The notes: a model not told the origin generated them from the letters alone. 62,141 nucleotides of DNA from CAZTZL01 sp964617625 (GCA_964617625.1 CAZTZL010000009.1:1-62141), one strand, 5' to 3'; shown: positions 24,969 through 33,698, numbered from the stretch's first letter. Numbers and translations are program-made.

Positions 24969-25475
24969 GTGGATCATACCAATCGCCGCGAATTTTTAAA
25001 GCAATGTGCACAACTAACTTCTGCCGGATGCGTGTTATGTGCGCTCCCTCTTCTGGCAGAAGAGGAAAAAAAGAAAGAAGATACTCTTCTTGATTTAAGC
25101 CAGTATACTTATTGCGGCTACCAGTGCAGTCCGGAGTGCCCTCTGTTCAAGGCAACGAAGGAAAACGATACCGAAGCCAAGAAGAAGGTGTACGAAGAGT
25201 GGAAAATGAAAGAAAGGCACGGATTTGATTTCGATCCGGAAAAGGTGGTCTGCTGGGGTTGCAAGGTTGAAGATGATAAAATAGGTTTGATCCTGAAAAA
25301 GTGTACTGTTCGTCCCTGTGCAATTGAGAAGAAAATGGAATCCTGCATTCAATGTCCGGACTTGAAAGCCTGCGATAAGGAGCTGTGGAAGAATTTCCCG
25401 GATTTTAAAAAGAATGTAGAGAAGATGCAGGAGCAGTATCTATCGATGCAGGCGGGAGAAAAAGGCAAGAAATAA
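24969..25475 (+). CDS. Tat-exported cysteine-rich DUF3795-like protein
   Basis: About 168 residues. The N-terminus is a twin-arginine signal (NRREFLKQC, then a hydrophobic stretch LTSAGCVLCALPLLA). The mature part has the DUF3795 pattern of paired cysteines: YCGYQCSPECPLF, VCWGCK, CTVRPCA and SCIQCPDLKACDKEL. Family function is not known; metal or cluster binding is suggested by the cysteines. I chose GTG 24969 over TTG 24951, since AAAGGAG (24956-24962) is placed 6 nt before the GTG. It is a single gene after the hut cluster. Confidence 0.75.
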   Translation: MDHTNRREFLKQCAQLTSAGCVLCALPLLAEEEKKKEDTLLDLSQYTYCGYQCSPECPLFKATKENDTEAKKKVYEEWKMKERHGFDFDPEKVVCWGCKVEDDKIGLILKKCTVRPCAIEKKMESCIQCPDLKACDKELWKNFPDFKKNVEKMQEQYLSMQAGEKGKK

Positions 25476-25614
25476 GCAATATTTTTTAGGTGATTGTTTT
25501 TCAAATATTTTTTATCTTAACAATGAATGTATAATTGAAAAACCTGTGAGATATGAGATTAAAATATTGACAACGTTTTTGACTTGATCAAATTGTTTCA
25601 ATAGTTAAGGAAAT

Positions 25615-27363
25615 ATGGAAAACGACAAGAAAACGATCTGGAAAAAACTTACTTTTTGGAGAAAAGTCCGGGTTCTAAAAAAAGCGGAAGAAATTCCGGA
25701 ATGGATTCCAAGATACAGGCGGTGGGTCTATTTGTTGTCGCTTGGCGCCCTTGTGTTTCTTGTTATTGAATCGGGGCTGCAGTGGAAACTTCCCCATCTG
25801 TTAATTATTTTGTCGACTGTTCTGGACTATCTGATCTTTCTGGCCTTTCTTTCGGATGCTTTTCTAACGTTTTACTACACCTATCCGAAAACCTCTTATT
25901 TTAAGAAGAACTGGCTTGATGTTCTTGTTTTTGCACCCATTATTCTGAAGGGTGTTTCCCTCCGGATGGGAACAGGCCTGATTATCTTTCGATATATTAT
26001 TGTATTTATCAAGCTGTTTACACGAACCAGAAAATTTTCGAATGTGCTTCGAGGAATTCGTTTAAATACAGCTCAAACGGTTGTTATCAGTTTCATGATT
26101 ACCATTCTGCTGGGCACCATACTGCTTACTTTTCCTGCGGCCACAACCGATGGAAAAGGAACAAATTTTATGGATGCTCTGTTTACGGCAACCTCAGCGA
26201 CTTGTGTGACCGGCCTGATCGTTCAGGATACTCCGAACTATTTTTCGAAATTTGGGCAGATTACCATTCTGATTTTAATTCAACTGGGCGGTCTTGGGAT
26301 CATGACCTATTCTGCGTTTATAGCCATACTGATCGGCCGTTTTTCTCTTGGCCAGCGTAAAATCGTTCAGGAAATGCTGGAAGAGGAACAGAATGTTTAT
26401 AATATGATTTTTTACATTTTTAAAATGACCATGATTATTGAATTTATTGGGGCTTTGGTGTTATTTATACGATGGTATTTTTATTTTGGCAAAGCCGGTA
26501 CGGCTTTATATTTCAGTCTGTTTCATTCGATATCTGCTTTTTGTAATGCCGGATTCTCGCTTTTTTCCGATTCCCTTTCCCGGTTCGTTTCTGATCCGGT
26601 AATCAATATTACAATTATGCTTCTCATTATTTTAGGCGGTCTTGGCTTTCCCGTGGTTTTCGAGATTATTAACTATTTCCAGAAAAAGCGAAAATTCTTT
26701 TCGGTTCATACAAAACTGGTTCTGATCATTTCGTCCAGTCTTATTTTAATTGGTTTTTTGGCATTCTTTTTCCTTGAATTTGATGGTGTCTTGCTGGATC
26801 AATCGATATTTGCAAAATTTTGGGCTTCCGCTTTTCAATCTGTCACAACACGAACCGCCGGTTTCAATACTGTGCCGATCGATTCTTTGAAAAGTGTAAC
26901 TCTCACGGTTATAATTTTTTTAATGTTCATTGGTGCTTCGCCGGCGTCCACGGGCGGTGGAATTAAAACGTCGACTTTTGCTATTCTGCTTCTCTCTGTG
27001 AAAAGCCTTTTAAAGGGGGAAGAAGAACTTATTATTTTTAATCGTACAATTCCGGCCAGCAGCATTAAAAGGGCATTGGCTCTTCTGGTAAGCGCAATTG
27101 CACTGGTCTTTTTAGCATTTTTGATTTTTCTCAGTGTGGAACAAAAACCATATATTCATTTGCTTTTCGAAATCGTGTCCGCATTTGGTACAGTGGGTTT
27201 GTCAGCAGGAATTACGCCAAGCTTGTCTTTTGTAGGTAAATTACTGATCATCATTTTAATGTATCTGGGGCGCATCGGGCCCTTAACTCTGGGTTTGGCC
27301 CTTACGAGAGAGGTGATCAAAGGGAAAATCGAATATCCCACAAGCCGGGTCATGATCGGATAA
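25615..27363 (+). CDS. trkH: TrkH/KtrB-type potassium uptake subunit with an extra N-terminal membrane domain
   Basis: 582 residues, inner membrane. Residues about 150-582 carry four pore repeats with filter segments TSATCVTGL, ISAFCNAGFS, VTTRTAGFN and SAFGTVGLS, the hallmark of Trk/Ktr K+ translocators. The first ~140 residues form additional membrane helices. They contain SYFKKNWLDVLVFAP and an arginine/lysine-rich end (FRYIIVFIKLFTRTRKF), which recalls the S2-S4 part of voltage-sensor domains. That likeness is an inference. The regulatory partner trkA follows 9 bp later and a receptor-like gene after that. Confidence 0.88.
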   Translation: MENDKKTIWKKLTFWRKVRVLKKAEEIPEWIPRYRRWVYLLSLGALVFLVIESGLQWKLPHLLIILSTVLDYLIFLAFLSDAFLTFYYTYPKTSYFKKNWLDVLVFAPIILKGVSLRMGTGLIIFRYIIVFIKLFTRTRKFSNVLRGIRLNTAQTVVISFMITILLGTILLTFPAATTDGKGTNFMDALFTATSATCVTGLIVQDTPNYFSKFGQITILILIQLGGLGIMTYSAFIAILIGRFSLGQRKIVQEMLEEEQNVYNMIFYIFKMTMIIEFIGALVLFIRWYFYFGKAGTALYFSLFHSISAFCNAGFSLFSDSLSRFVSDPVINITIMLLIILGGLGFPVVFEIINYFQKKRKFFSVHTKLVLIISSSLILIGFLAFFFLEFDGVLLDQSIFAKFWASAFQSVTTRTAGFNTVPIDSLKSVTLTVIIFLMFIGASPASTGGGIKTSTFAILLLSVKSLLKGEEELIIFNRTIPASSIKRALALLVSAIALVFLAFLIFLSVEQKPYIHLLFEIVSAFGTVGLSAGITPSLSFVGKLLIIILMYLGRIGPLTLGLALTREVIKGKIEYPTSRVMIG

Positions 27364-27372
27364 GGAGGAAAT

Positions 27373-28065
27373 ATGCAAATTGCAGTTATCGGTCTCGGTA
27401 CATTCGGCATGAAAATTATCCACACACTTGTGGAAAACGGAGCAGAAGTGATCGCTATCGATAATGATCAATCCAAAATCGAACAAATAAAAGATAAAGT
27501 GTCGATATCGCTTGCTCTTGATTCGACAGACGAAACTGCCATGAAGGTTGCGCAGATAGAAAATGTTGATGCTGCGGTTGTCGCTCTGGGAGATGCCCAG
27601 GAAGAGGCCATCTTAACGACGGTGATCCTGAAAGGAATGGGAATATATCCTATTATTGCACGGGCAGCCGATTCTCTATATGCGAGGGTTCTCAAATTGG
27701 TCGGTGCGGACCAGACTGTTATCATTGAGGAACAGATGGGGGAGAATATCGCCAAACGGCTCCTCGCACCCGGGCTGCATGAAAAAGTCGTGCTCACCAC
27801 GGGGCACAGTCTCGTGGAATATGATACACCGGGTACTTTTTGGAATAAAACACTGAAAGAGCTGAATATTCGAAAGCAGTACGGAGTCAATGTCATCGCC
27901 ATTCAAAAAAAGATAACTAAAGTTGATGAAGAAGGCAAGGTTTATCATGCGGTTGAAATGAACGATCTTCCCGGACCCAATGATGTTATCAAAGAGGGGG
28001 ATGTATTGGTTGTGGTCGGGGCAGAAGACGGTATTGAGAAACTGGCATTGAGCAAAGAGGGCTAA
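27373..28065 (+). CDS. trkA: TrkA/KtrA potassium channel regulatory protein
   Basis: A 230-residue cytoplasmic RCK protein: Rossmann NAD-binding domain (AVIGLGTFGMKI, then EVIAIDND at the beta-2 acid) and a C-terminal TrkA-C domain (about 140-225). It gates the TrkH pore in response to nucleotides. It has one RCK unit, as KtrA does, rather than the duplicated E. coli TrkA. A GGAGG Shine-Dalgarno overlaps the end of trkH. It is followed after 3 bp by the receptor-like gene. Confidence 0.9.
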   Translation: MQIAVIGLGTFGMKIIHTLVENGAEVIAIDNDQSKIEQIKDKVSISLALDSTDETAMKVAQIENVDAAVVALGDAQEEAILTTVILKGMGIYPIIARAADSLYARVLKLVGADQTVIIEEQMGENIAKRLLAPGLHEKVVLTTGHSLVEYDTPGTFWNKTLKELNIRKQYGVNVIAIQKKITKVDEEGKVYHAVEMNDLPGPNDVIKEGDVLVVVGAEDGIEKLALSKEG

Positions 28066-28068
28066 TCC

Positions 28069-29322
28069 ATGTTATCCAGCAGGAGTAAAATTCGAATTTC
28101 AATGGTAAGCGTTGTTATCATCTCATTGGGCACGTCCATTTTATCCATGTACTATATGAATAGAATGGTAAACCGGATAAAAGCCATTATATCCAAGGAT
28201 GCCAAAATCGCCGAATTGGGAGAAGATCTTTCGTTCGGCACGCTTACGGCCAAACGGGATGAAAGAAATTTTATCATTTATCTTGATTCGAGTTATATCG
28301 CCAGTGCTCAGGTTGTATTAAATGAAATGCGAGCCAATGTCGAAAAGGCGCAGTCTTTTACAGATGGGTACAAGACCGAGCTGGATTCCATTCATATAGT
28401 GATCGGTTTATATCAGCAGGATATTCAGATTTTAATAAAGACAGTTCAGGAAGATCCCCAAACCCTGAATCGACTTCAAAAACAGGTTATTGATTATCAG
28501 GAAGAGCTTAAAAAGCTGGCAAAAAGTAAAAAGATGTCCCTTGAAGAATTGCCGGCATGGACTTCAGATGTCTCTTTGTCTCTTTTAGCTGCCTCGACGC
28601 GAATTTCAGCGGACAAGGCCCGATTATTTGAAGAGTTAAAGGGACATACCGATCTTATTCTCAAGTTGTCCGAGCAGATGACAGCCAAGGCCCGGAAATC
28701 TTTTGCCGAAAACAGCACCAAAAGCATGGAATATGGCAATATCGCTCAGCGCAATATTCTCACATTCTTACTGATAACCGGTTTGCTTCTGGGATTTTTG
28801 ATTATCTATCTGCCGCATCGTATTTTTTACCCGTTTGTCCGAATGTCGAAAATCCTTCAGGCTATCAGCCGCGGAGAATCTCAGGTAGTCTTTCCAGATA
28901 TTGAAATGAAAGATGAGATTGGCGAACTGTCAAGATCCTTTCAAAAAGCGATCAGCAGACTTCAGCTTTTTAATGAATTGCGAACCAGTAAAATCGCCGA
29001 ACTTCGGCGCAACAGAAATAAAATTCTGGATGAAATGATGGAATCTGTTATTATTATTGATCTCGATATGAAAATCAAGTTTGCGAATGAATCCGCCAAA
29101 AATTTGTTTCAGGATGAGATTGAAATCGATAAAACATCCCTCAAAGATATGGACGTTCTTTGGAAGGCAACGGCTGATTTGATGAAAAATCCCAGTCAGA
29201 TGGGGAGACAAGAAATCGATATTAAAATGAAAGCAAAATCGCTGCGAAAAAGAAGGGTAATTATTTTCCCCGCAATGGGCAGTATGGACAAAGCCGATCA
29301 AATAATAATTATCATAAAATGA
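28069..29322 (+). CDS. HAMP-PAS receptor protein without an output domain
   Basis: 417 residues. Layout: membrane helix about 9-28, a largely helical extracytoplasmic sensor region about 30-225, second membrane helix about 228-250, HAMP domain about 250-305 (EIGELSRSFQKAISRL), and a PAS-like domain about 318-417 (MMESVIIIDLDMKIKFANES). This is the front half of a histidine kinase, but the frame ends without HisKA or ATPase domains, and no kinase fragment is seen downstream. It starts 3 bp after trkA, so it may sense a stimulus for the Trk system or act through another kinase. Confidence 0.7.
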   Translation: MLSSRSKIRISMVSVVIISLGTSILSMYYMNRMVNRIKAIISKDAKIAELGEDLSFGTLTAKRDERNFIIYLDSSYIASAQVVLNEMRANVEKAQSFTDGYKTELDSIHIVIGLYQQDIQILIKTVQEDPQTLNRLQKQVIDYQEELKKLAKSKKMSLEELPAWTSDVSLSLLAASTRISADKARLFEELKGHTDLILKLSEQMTAKARKSFAENSTKSMEYGNIAQRNILTFLLITGLLLGFLIIYLPHRIFYPFVRMSKILQAISRGESQVVFPDIEMKDEIGELSRSFQKAISRLQLFNELRTSKIAELRRNRNKILDEMMESVIIIDLDMKIKFANESAKNLFQDEIEIDKTSLKDMDVLWKATADLMKNPSQMGRQEIDIKMKAKSLRKRRVIIFPAMGSMDKADQIIIIIK

Positions 29323-29554
29323 ACAATAAAGTTCATATAATATTTTTTGTTCTATGTTGAATCGAGTGGTGAAATTATAACATAAATGAAAAATCAAATA
29401 AATATACACAAAATGTCAGAGATCCGCCTTTGGCGGGACAAAGTAAAACTGAAAAATGAAATATGATATAAGTATTCTCCGTTTTTAGGAATCCGAATCG
29501 ATGCGTACGAATCCGCTCTGTTAAGTTGAAAGAAATCGACATTACAATGAAAAG

Positions 29555-29591
29555 CCTCTCAAGCAGATGAAGTTGTTTGAGAGGTTTGTTT
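29555..29591. terminator. Terminator hairpin between convergent genes
   Basis: CCTCTCAA (29555-29562) pairs with TTGAGAGG (29577-29584), followed by TTTGTTT on the plus strand and, read the other way, CTTTTC. It probably ends the trk operon. Nothing else recognisable lies in the 318-bp spacer 29323-29640. Confidence 0.6.
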
Positions 29592-29640
29592 CTATATTGA
29601 TGGTGATATTAATAATACTGGTTTTAAATGGATTTGGCAA

Positions 29641-30885
29641 TCATGCATAGATCAGTTTTAATTCCTCAATCTTTCCATGAATATCCACCCGATTGACACA
29701 ATGGGCTGTACACACAGTACAATCCGTGCATGATTTCAATCCCTGTGCTTCAGGAATCGCATTGAATGTATCCCTCGCTTGACTAAAGTTGGAATAATTT
29801 GCTGCATACATGTGGGTGCGCATGAGTGTGGGAATGTCTACATTCTTCGGGCAGGTGGAGACGCATTCGTAGCACTGCTGGCAGCAGCTTTTCAATGAGG
29901 TTTTAATATTGCGATCTTCCAGGAATTTTTTTTCTTCCTGAGAAAATTTTATATCGTACGCTACGGGGAAGTCTGTTTGCATTTCCTGATATGTGACATA
30001 TCCCGGAATAGCTGTCGTAATGAATTCATGCTTGAGCACCCATTTGAGCAGGGCGGAATGCATTATTTTCCCTTCGTAATACTTTTGCTGATCCGACGGC
30101 ACATTGGATTTGTACCAGCCTTGCTTGCATTGTGTTTTCATGGCGATAAGGCCGATACCTTTCGATGCGGCATTCTTCATGGCTGTCAGGTACTCTTTAT
30201 TCTCCGCCATGGCATAATTAAACGAGATCAAAGCCACATCGTAAAAATTGGATTTGACCGCTTCGTTCAAAATTGCAGTCATATTCGCATGAGTGGAGAA
30301 TCCGGCAAACCGGATTTTCTTCTTCTTTTTAAGTTCTGTAAACGCCTCGAGAACGGGGGGCAGGTTGAGTTGTTCCGGCCCGTAGATTGAATGAAAATAG
30401 AGAATATCCACGTAGTCTGTCTGTAATCTTTTCAGACTATCCGTGAACCGATCTAAAAAAATTTGTTTGATTTCATCGTGACTTCGTTTTTCCTGCTCAT
30501 GGCCTTGAAGCGGAATCTTGGTTCCTATGATGACTTTGTCTCTTACACCAAGCTGCTTGATTGCTTCTCCGATCATTTTTTCATTGTTGCCCCGTTGATA
30601 GCCCCAGGCTGTATCGAAATGGCGGATGCCAAGGTTGTAGGATTCCATCACCAGATCTTTCAAGCTGGCATTCATGACCCCCATGCTGATAACGGGAATC
30701 TGGAGGCCTGTTCGCCCCAATTTCCGATAGATTACGTTTTTCTTTTTTTCCACGGGGTTCTCTTCTTTAGCCGGTGAGATAGCGGTAGCGGACATTCCAA
30801 GGAGACTGAGGCAACCCAATCCAGCTGATCCTTTTGTCAAGAATTCTCGCCTGCTTAGATGGGTTTTTGAATGAGATTTTTTCAT
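29641..30885 (-). CDS. Tat-exported aldo/keto reductase with C-terminal ferredoxin-like domain
   Basis: 414 residues. The N-terminus is a twin-arginine signal (LSRREFLTKGSAGLG). Residues about 50-310 are an AKR TIM barrel with the catalytic set visible: Asp and Tyr in HFDTAWGY, Lys in IIGTKIP, His in DILYFHSIYG. The last ~90 residues have two cysteine clusters, CCQQCYECVSTCP and CTDCTVCTAHC, typical for two [4Fe-4S] clusters. The architecture fits the AKR-plus-4Fe4S oxidoreductases of anaerobes and related bacteria, acting in the periplasm. Substrate unknown. Confidence 0.85.
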   Translation of the reverse strand: MKKSHSKTHLSRREFLTKGSAGLGCLSLLGMSATAISPAKEENPVEKKKNVIYRKLGRTGLQIPVISMGVMNASLKDLVMESYNLGIRHFDTAWGYQRGNNEKMIGEAIKQLGVRDKVIIGTKIPLQGHEQEKRSHDEIKQIFLDRFTDSLKRLQTDYVDILYFHSIYGPEQLNLPPVLEAFTELKKKKKIRFAGFSTHANMTAILNEAVKSNFYDVALISFNYAMAENKEYLTAMKNAASKGIGLIAMKTQCKQGWYKSNVPSDQQKYYEGKIMHSALLKWVLKHEFITTAIPGYVTYQEMQTDFPVAYDIKFSQEEKKFLEDRNIKTSLKSCCQQCYECVSTCPKNVDIPTLMRTHMYAANYSNFSQARDTFNAIPEAQGLKSCTDCTVCTAHCVNRVDIHGKIEELKLIYA

Positions 30886-31262
30886 TATGTACTCCGACGT
30901 TTTAAATTAGGATTTTTCATCTGTGTGTCCAGTCTGTTTTGTATCCGAAAAATAAGTTAATATATGTGGATATTTAATCAAGTGTTTTTTTTGCAAATAT
31001 TGGTTTTGTAAGTGTTGCCGTAGGTAAAGAGCAATTTTCTGAATCAAAAATATAACAATAATGGTTTATTTGATTAATAACAATTCTTTCATGTCTGTGA
31101 AATTACAGGTCTGGATTTTATAAAAATAGAAATTGCATGGCAAGTTCTGGGCATTCCATTCTATTGTATATTCTTCCAGATTTTTATTTCAGTGAAAAAC
31201 ACAACCTTTATTTGTTGTTCAAGAAAGTGTTTGCAATTTAATATACAAAGATAATAATTCGC

Positions 31263-31291
31263 TTGACATTGAATATTTACCATTATATATT
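31263..31291 (+). promoter_or_regulatory. Strong sigma-70-like promoter upstream of argG
   Basis: TTGACA (31263-31268), exactly 17 nt spacing, TATATT (31286-31291). It implies a transcript start near 31298 and a leader of about 225 nt before argG. In the rest of the 639-bp spacer (30886-31262) I see nothing beyond AT-rich DNA; no ArgR-like box was recognised. Confidence 0.7.
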
Positions 31292-31313
31292 ACACTAACT
31301 GGAAAATTTATTC

Positions 31314-31457
31314 ATGGTTATTGGATTGAAAAACGAATTTATAATGTCTCTATTTGTGATTATTATCCTTTCCTTGTACTGGATAGAATGTTTTTTTTGT
31401 CCGGATCAATCTTGTCTTCTTTGCTACTTCAGACAACACCGATTCAGGTGTCGTTAA
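31314..31457 (+). CDS. Possible 47-residue leader peptide ending in arginine codons, upstream of argG
   Basis: An ATG 23 bp after the -10 box opens a 47-codon frame. Residues about 9-25 are hydrophobic, a cysteine-rich stretch follows (ECFFCPDQSCLLCYF), and the end is FRQHRFRCR. Four of the last eight residues are arginine, encoded by AGA, CGA, AGG and CGT, just before the stop at 31455. The Shine-Dalgarno is weak (CTGGAAA). Nothing shows that it is expressed. Its position ahead of an arginine-biosynthesis gene makes a regulatory leader peptide plausible; chance is the alternative. Confidence 0.35.
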   Translation: MVIGLKNEFIMSLFVIIILSLYWIECFFCPDQSCLLCYFRQHRFRCR

Positions 31458-31484
31458 ACTGTTGTATACGGTTTGCCTTTTGTT
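31432..31484 (+). promoter_or_regulatory. Candidate attenuator structures in the argG leader
   Basis: Hairpin A pairs 31432-31440 (GACAACACC) with 31447-31455 (GGTGTCGTT), one mismatch. Hairpin B pairs 31456-31462 (AAACTGT) with 31468-31474 (ACGGTTT), one G-U pair, and is followed by GCCTTTTGTT. ACAACA (31433-31438) can also pair with TGTTGT (31460-31465), which excludes both hairpins. Hairpin A overlaps the arginine codons of the small ORF. The order does not copy the classical enteric attenuator exactly. Confidence 0.35.
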
Positions 31485-31524
31485 AATTAACGATTCTTCA
31501 TTATAAATATTAAGGAAATGTACA

Positions 31525-32784
31525 ATGGATTCAAATGTAAAAAAAGTCGTACTTGCGTATTCCGGTGGACTGGATACGTCGATAATTATTCCCTGGCTGA
31601 TAGAGAATTACAAATGCGAAGTAATTGCTGTTACCGGCAATGTCGGCCAGGACGATGAATTGGAAGGATTAGAGGAAAAAGCCCTCGCTTCGGGCGCCAG
31701 CAAATTTATCATCCAGGATTTAAGAAAAGAATTTATAAAAGATTATGTTTTTCCGACACTCAAGGCGGGTGCGATTTATGAAGGGCGCTACCTTCTCGGA
31801 TCGGCCTTGTCACGGCCATTGATTGCACTGCATCAGGTCAAGGCAGCTGAAACCGAAGGCGCCGATGCCGTGGCACATGGGTGTACGGGAAAAGGCAATG
31901 ACCAGGTTCGATTCGAATTGACGTACAAAGCCATGAATCCCAAACTCAAGATTATTTCACCCTGGCGGGAATGGTCCATCCGGTCGCGTGAAGAGGCCAT
32001 CGATTATGCAAAGGCCCATAATGTACCTATTTCTGTCACAAAAGAGAAAATTTACAGCAACGATACCAATCTCTGGCACCGTTCAAGTGAAGGTGGGATT
32101 TTGGAAGATCCATGGAAGGAACCGCCCAGGGAAATTTACCACATCATTCGATCGCCGGAAGATGCTCCCGATGATCCGGAATATATCACTGTTGAGTTTG
32201 AGAAAGGCATTCCGGTGGGTGTCAATGGGAAGCAGCTCGAACCTCTGAAGTTGATGATACAGCTAAATGAGATCGCGGCCAAGCACGGCATTGGCTTGGT
32301 GGACATGGTGGAAAACCGACTCGTGGGTATCAAATCGAGAGGCGTGTACGAAACACCTGGCGGCACCATACTTTTCATTGCGCACCGGGAAGTGGAAAGT
32401 CTCGTTCTGGATGCAGGGGCATTTCATTTCAAGGAAATGATCGCACAGAAATACGCGGAGCTGGTCTATTACGGCCTCTGGTTCAGCCAGCTTAAAGATG
32501 GATTGGATGGATTCGTGGAAAGAACACAGAAAAATGTGACGGGTACGGTCAAACTGAAACTTTACAAAGGAAATGTGATTGTGGTCGGAAGGGAATCGCC
32601 GTATTCTCTTTACCGGGAAGATTATGCAACCTTTGGTAAAGACGATGTGTACGATCAGAAAGACGCCCAGGGATTCATCAATTGTTTCGGCCTGTCATTA
32701 AAAGTGAGCTCCATGCTCAATATTAACGGGACCGGAAAAAGTACCTACAAAAAACCCGATTTTTCGAAATTTAAAAGAGATTGA
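31525..32784 (+). CDS. argG: Argininosuccinate synthase
   Basis: A 419-residue ATP-dependent enzyme joining citrulline and aspartate in arginine synthesis. N-terminal ATP loop AYSGGLDTSIIIPWL (about 9-23), HGCTGKGNDQVRFE (citrulline/aspartate site, about 118-131), NDTNLWHRSSEGG and SPYSLYREDYATFG are standard. AAGGAA precedes the ATG. It has its own promoter and a structured leader, and ends at a strong terminator hairpin, so it appears monocistronic. Confidence 0.95.
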   Translation: MDSNVKKVVLAYSGGLDTSIIIPWLIENYKCEVIAVTGNVGQDDELEGLEEKALASGASKFIIQDLRKEFIKDYVFPTLKAGAIYEGRYLLGSALSRPLIALHQVKAAETEGADAVAHGCTGKGNDQVRFELTYKAMNPKLKIISPWREWSIRSREEAIDYAKAHNVPISVTKEKIYSNDTNLWHRSSEGGILEDPWKEPPREIYHIIRSPEDAPDDPEYITVEFEKGIPVGVNGKQLEPLKLMIQLNEIAAKHGIGLVDMVENRLVGIKSRGVYETPGGTILFIAHREVESLVLDAGAFHFKEMIAQKYAELVYYGLWFSQLKDGLDGFVERTQKNVTGTVKLKLYKGNVIVVGRESPYSLYREDYATFGKDDVYDQKDAQGFINCFGLSLKVSSMLNINGTGKSTYKKPDFSKFKRD

Positions 32785-32829
32785 TCCAATACAGATTTCA
32801 TCAATCAAACAATTCCCGCATCCTTCAAA

Positions 32830-32870
32830 CAAATCCCTGTTGCAAAATTCAACGGGGATTTGTATTTTAT
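32830..32870 (+). terminator. Rho-independent terminator of argG
   Basis: CAAATCCCTGTTG (32830-32842) pairs with CAACGGGGATTTG (32850-32862) in 12 of 13 positions around a 7-nt loop, followed by TATTTTAT. It ends 3 bp before the next start codon, so it also defines that start at 32874 rather than an earlier frame opening at 32781. Confidence 0.85.
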
Positions 32871-32873
32871 AAA

Positions 32874-33698
32874 ATGATTTTACCGGATCTCCACATTCAT
32901 ACACAATACTGTCAGCACGCCAGGGGAACGATGGAGGAAACCGTTCTCAAGTCAATTGAGAAGGGATTCGATGAAATCGGCTTTACAGGCCATCTGCCGT
33001 ATCCTCCCGGTTTTGTTGAACCGGCACCCGACTGTGTCATTCCAATGGATCTCTATCCGGACTACATCGATGAAGTCAAACGGCTACAAAAGCAATACAG
33101 AGATCAGATTTATATTAATCTGGCTGTGGAAATTGACTATCTCGGGGAGTATGCGGACTGGACCGCCGAACAGATTCGAAAACACTCCTATGCATATGTG
33201 ATCGGTTCCATGCATATTATCGATGGTGTGGCACTGGATTATGAAGAGAATGTTCTGAAAATCGATCTGGACAAATTAGGAGGTGTGGAAGGACTCTGGG
33301 AGCGATATTACAATACGATGGAGAAACTCATCGGTTCGGATCTCTGCCGGATCATCGGCCATTTCGATCTACCCAAAAAATTCAGCGTTACCCAGACCCA
33401 GAAGGATTTTTCTGAACATATCACCTATCTGATGGAATTGATCAGAGACAAAGACATGGCCGTCGAAATCAACACGGGAGGCAGGGAGCGTTCCTACCCA
33501 AAAGAATTTTATCCATCCAAAGCCATTCTCAAACTTGCCATGGACAGAAAGGTCGATATCACTCTGGGAAGCGACGCCCATGCCCCTGAAGACGTCGGGC
33601 GTTACTTTTCCGAAGCGACAGAATTGATACGCTCGCTGGGTTGGAAGTGGACGGTTCGATTTCGGGACGGCAGGAAAGAATTTGTGAAAATTATGTAA
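32874..33698 (+). CDS. hisK: PHP-family histidinol-phosphatase
   Basis: About 274 residues, trinuclear-metal PHP fold. Metal ligands are visible in DLHIHTQYCQHA, FTGHLPYP, a Glu in NLAVEIDYL, GSMHIIDG, IIGHFDLP and LGSDAHAPEDVGR. It most resembles HisJ/HisK-type histidinol phosphatases (next-to-last step of histidine synthesis); other PHP phosphoesterases are possible. I start at ATG 32874 because the extra upstream frame is occupied by the argG terminator. How it is transcribed past that terminator is unclear; there may be read-through. Confidence 0.82.
   Translation: MILPDLHIHTQYCQHARGTMEETVLKSIEKGFDEIGFTGHLPYPPGFVEPAPDCVIPMDLYPDYIDEVKRLQKQYRDQIYINLAVEIDYLGEYADWTAEQIRKHSYAYVIGSMHIIDGVALDYEENVLKIDLDKLGGVEGLWERYYNTMEKLIGSDLCRIIGHFDLPKKFSVTQTQKDFSEHITYLMELIRDKDMAVEINTGGRERSYPKEFYPSKAILKLAMDRKVDITLGSDAHAPEDVGRYFSEATELIRSLGWKWTVRFRDGRKEFVKIM

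Noticed and set aside
30886..31262. Search for an ArgR box or T-box upstream of argG
   Set aside because: No convincing ArgR palindrome and no T-box specifier or GGTGG-type antiterminator pattern was visible.
32781..32873. Upstream extension of the histidinol-phosphatase frame
   Set aside because: The extension overlaps the argG stop and runs through a perfect terminator hairpin, and the added residues have no family match; ATG 32874 fits the PHP start.
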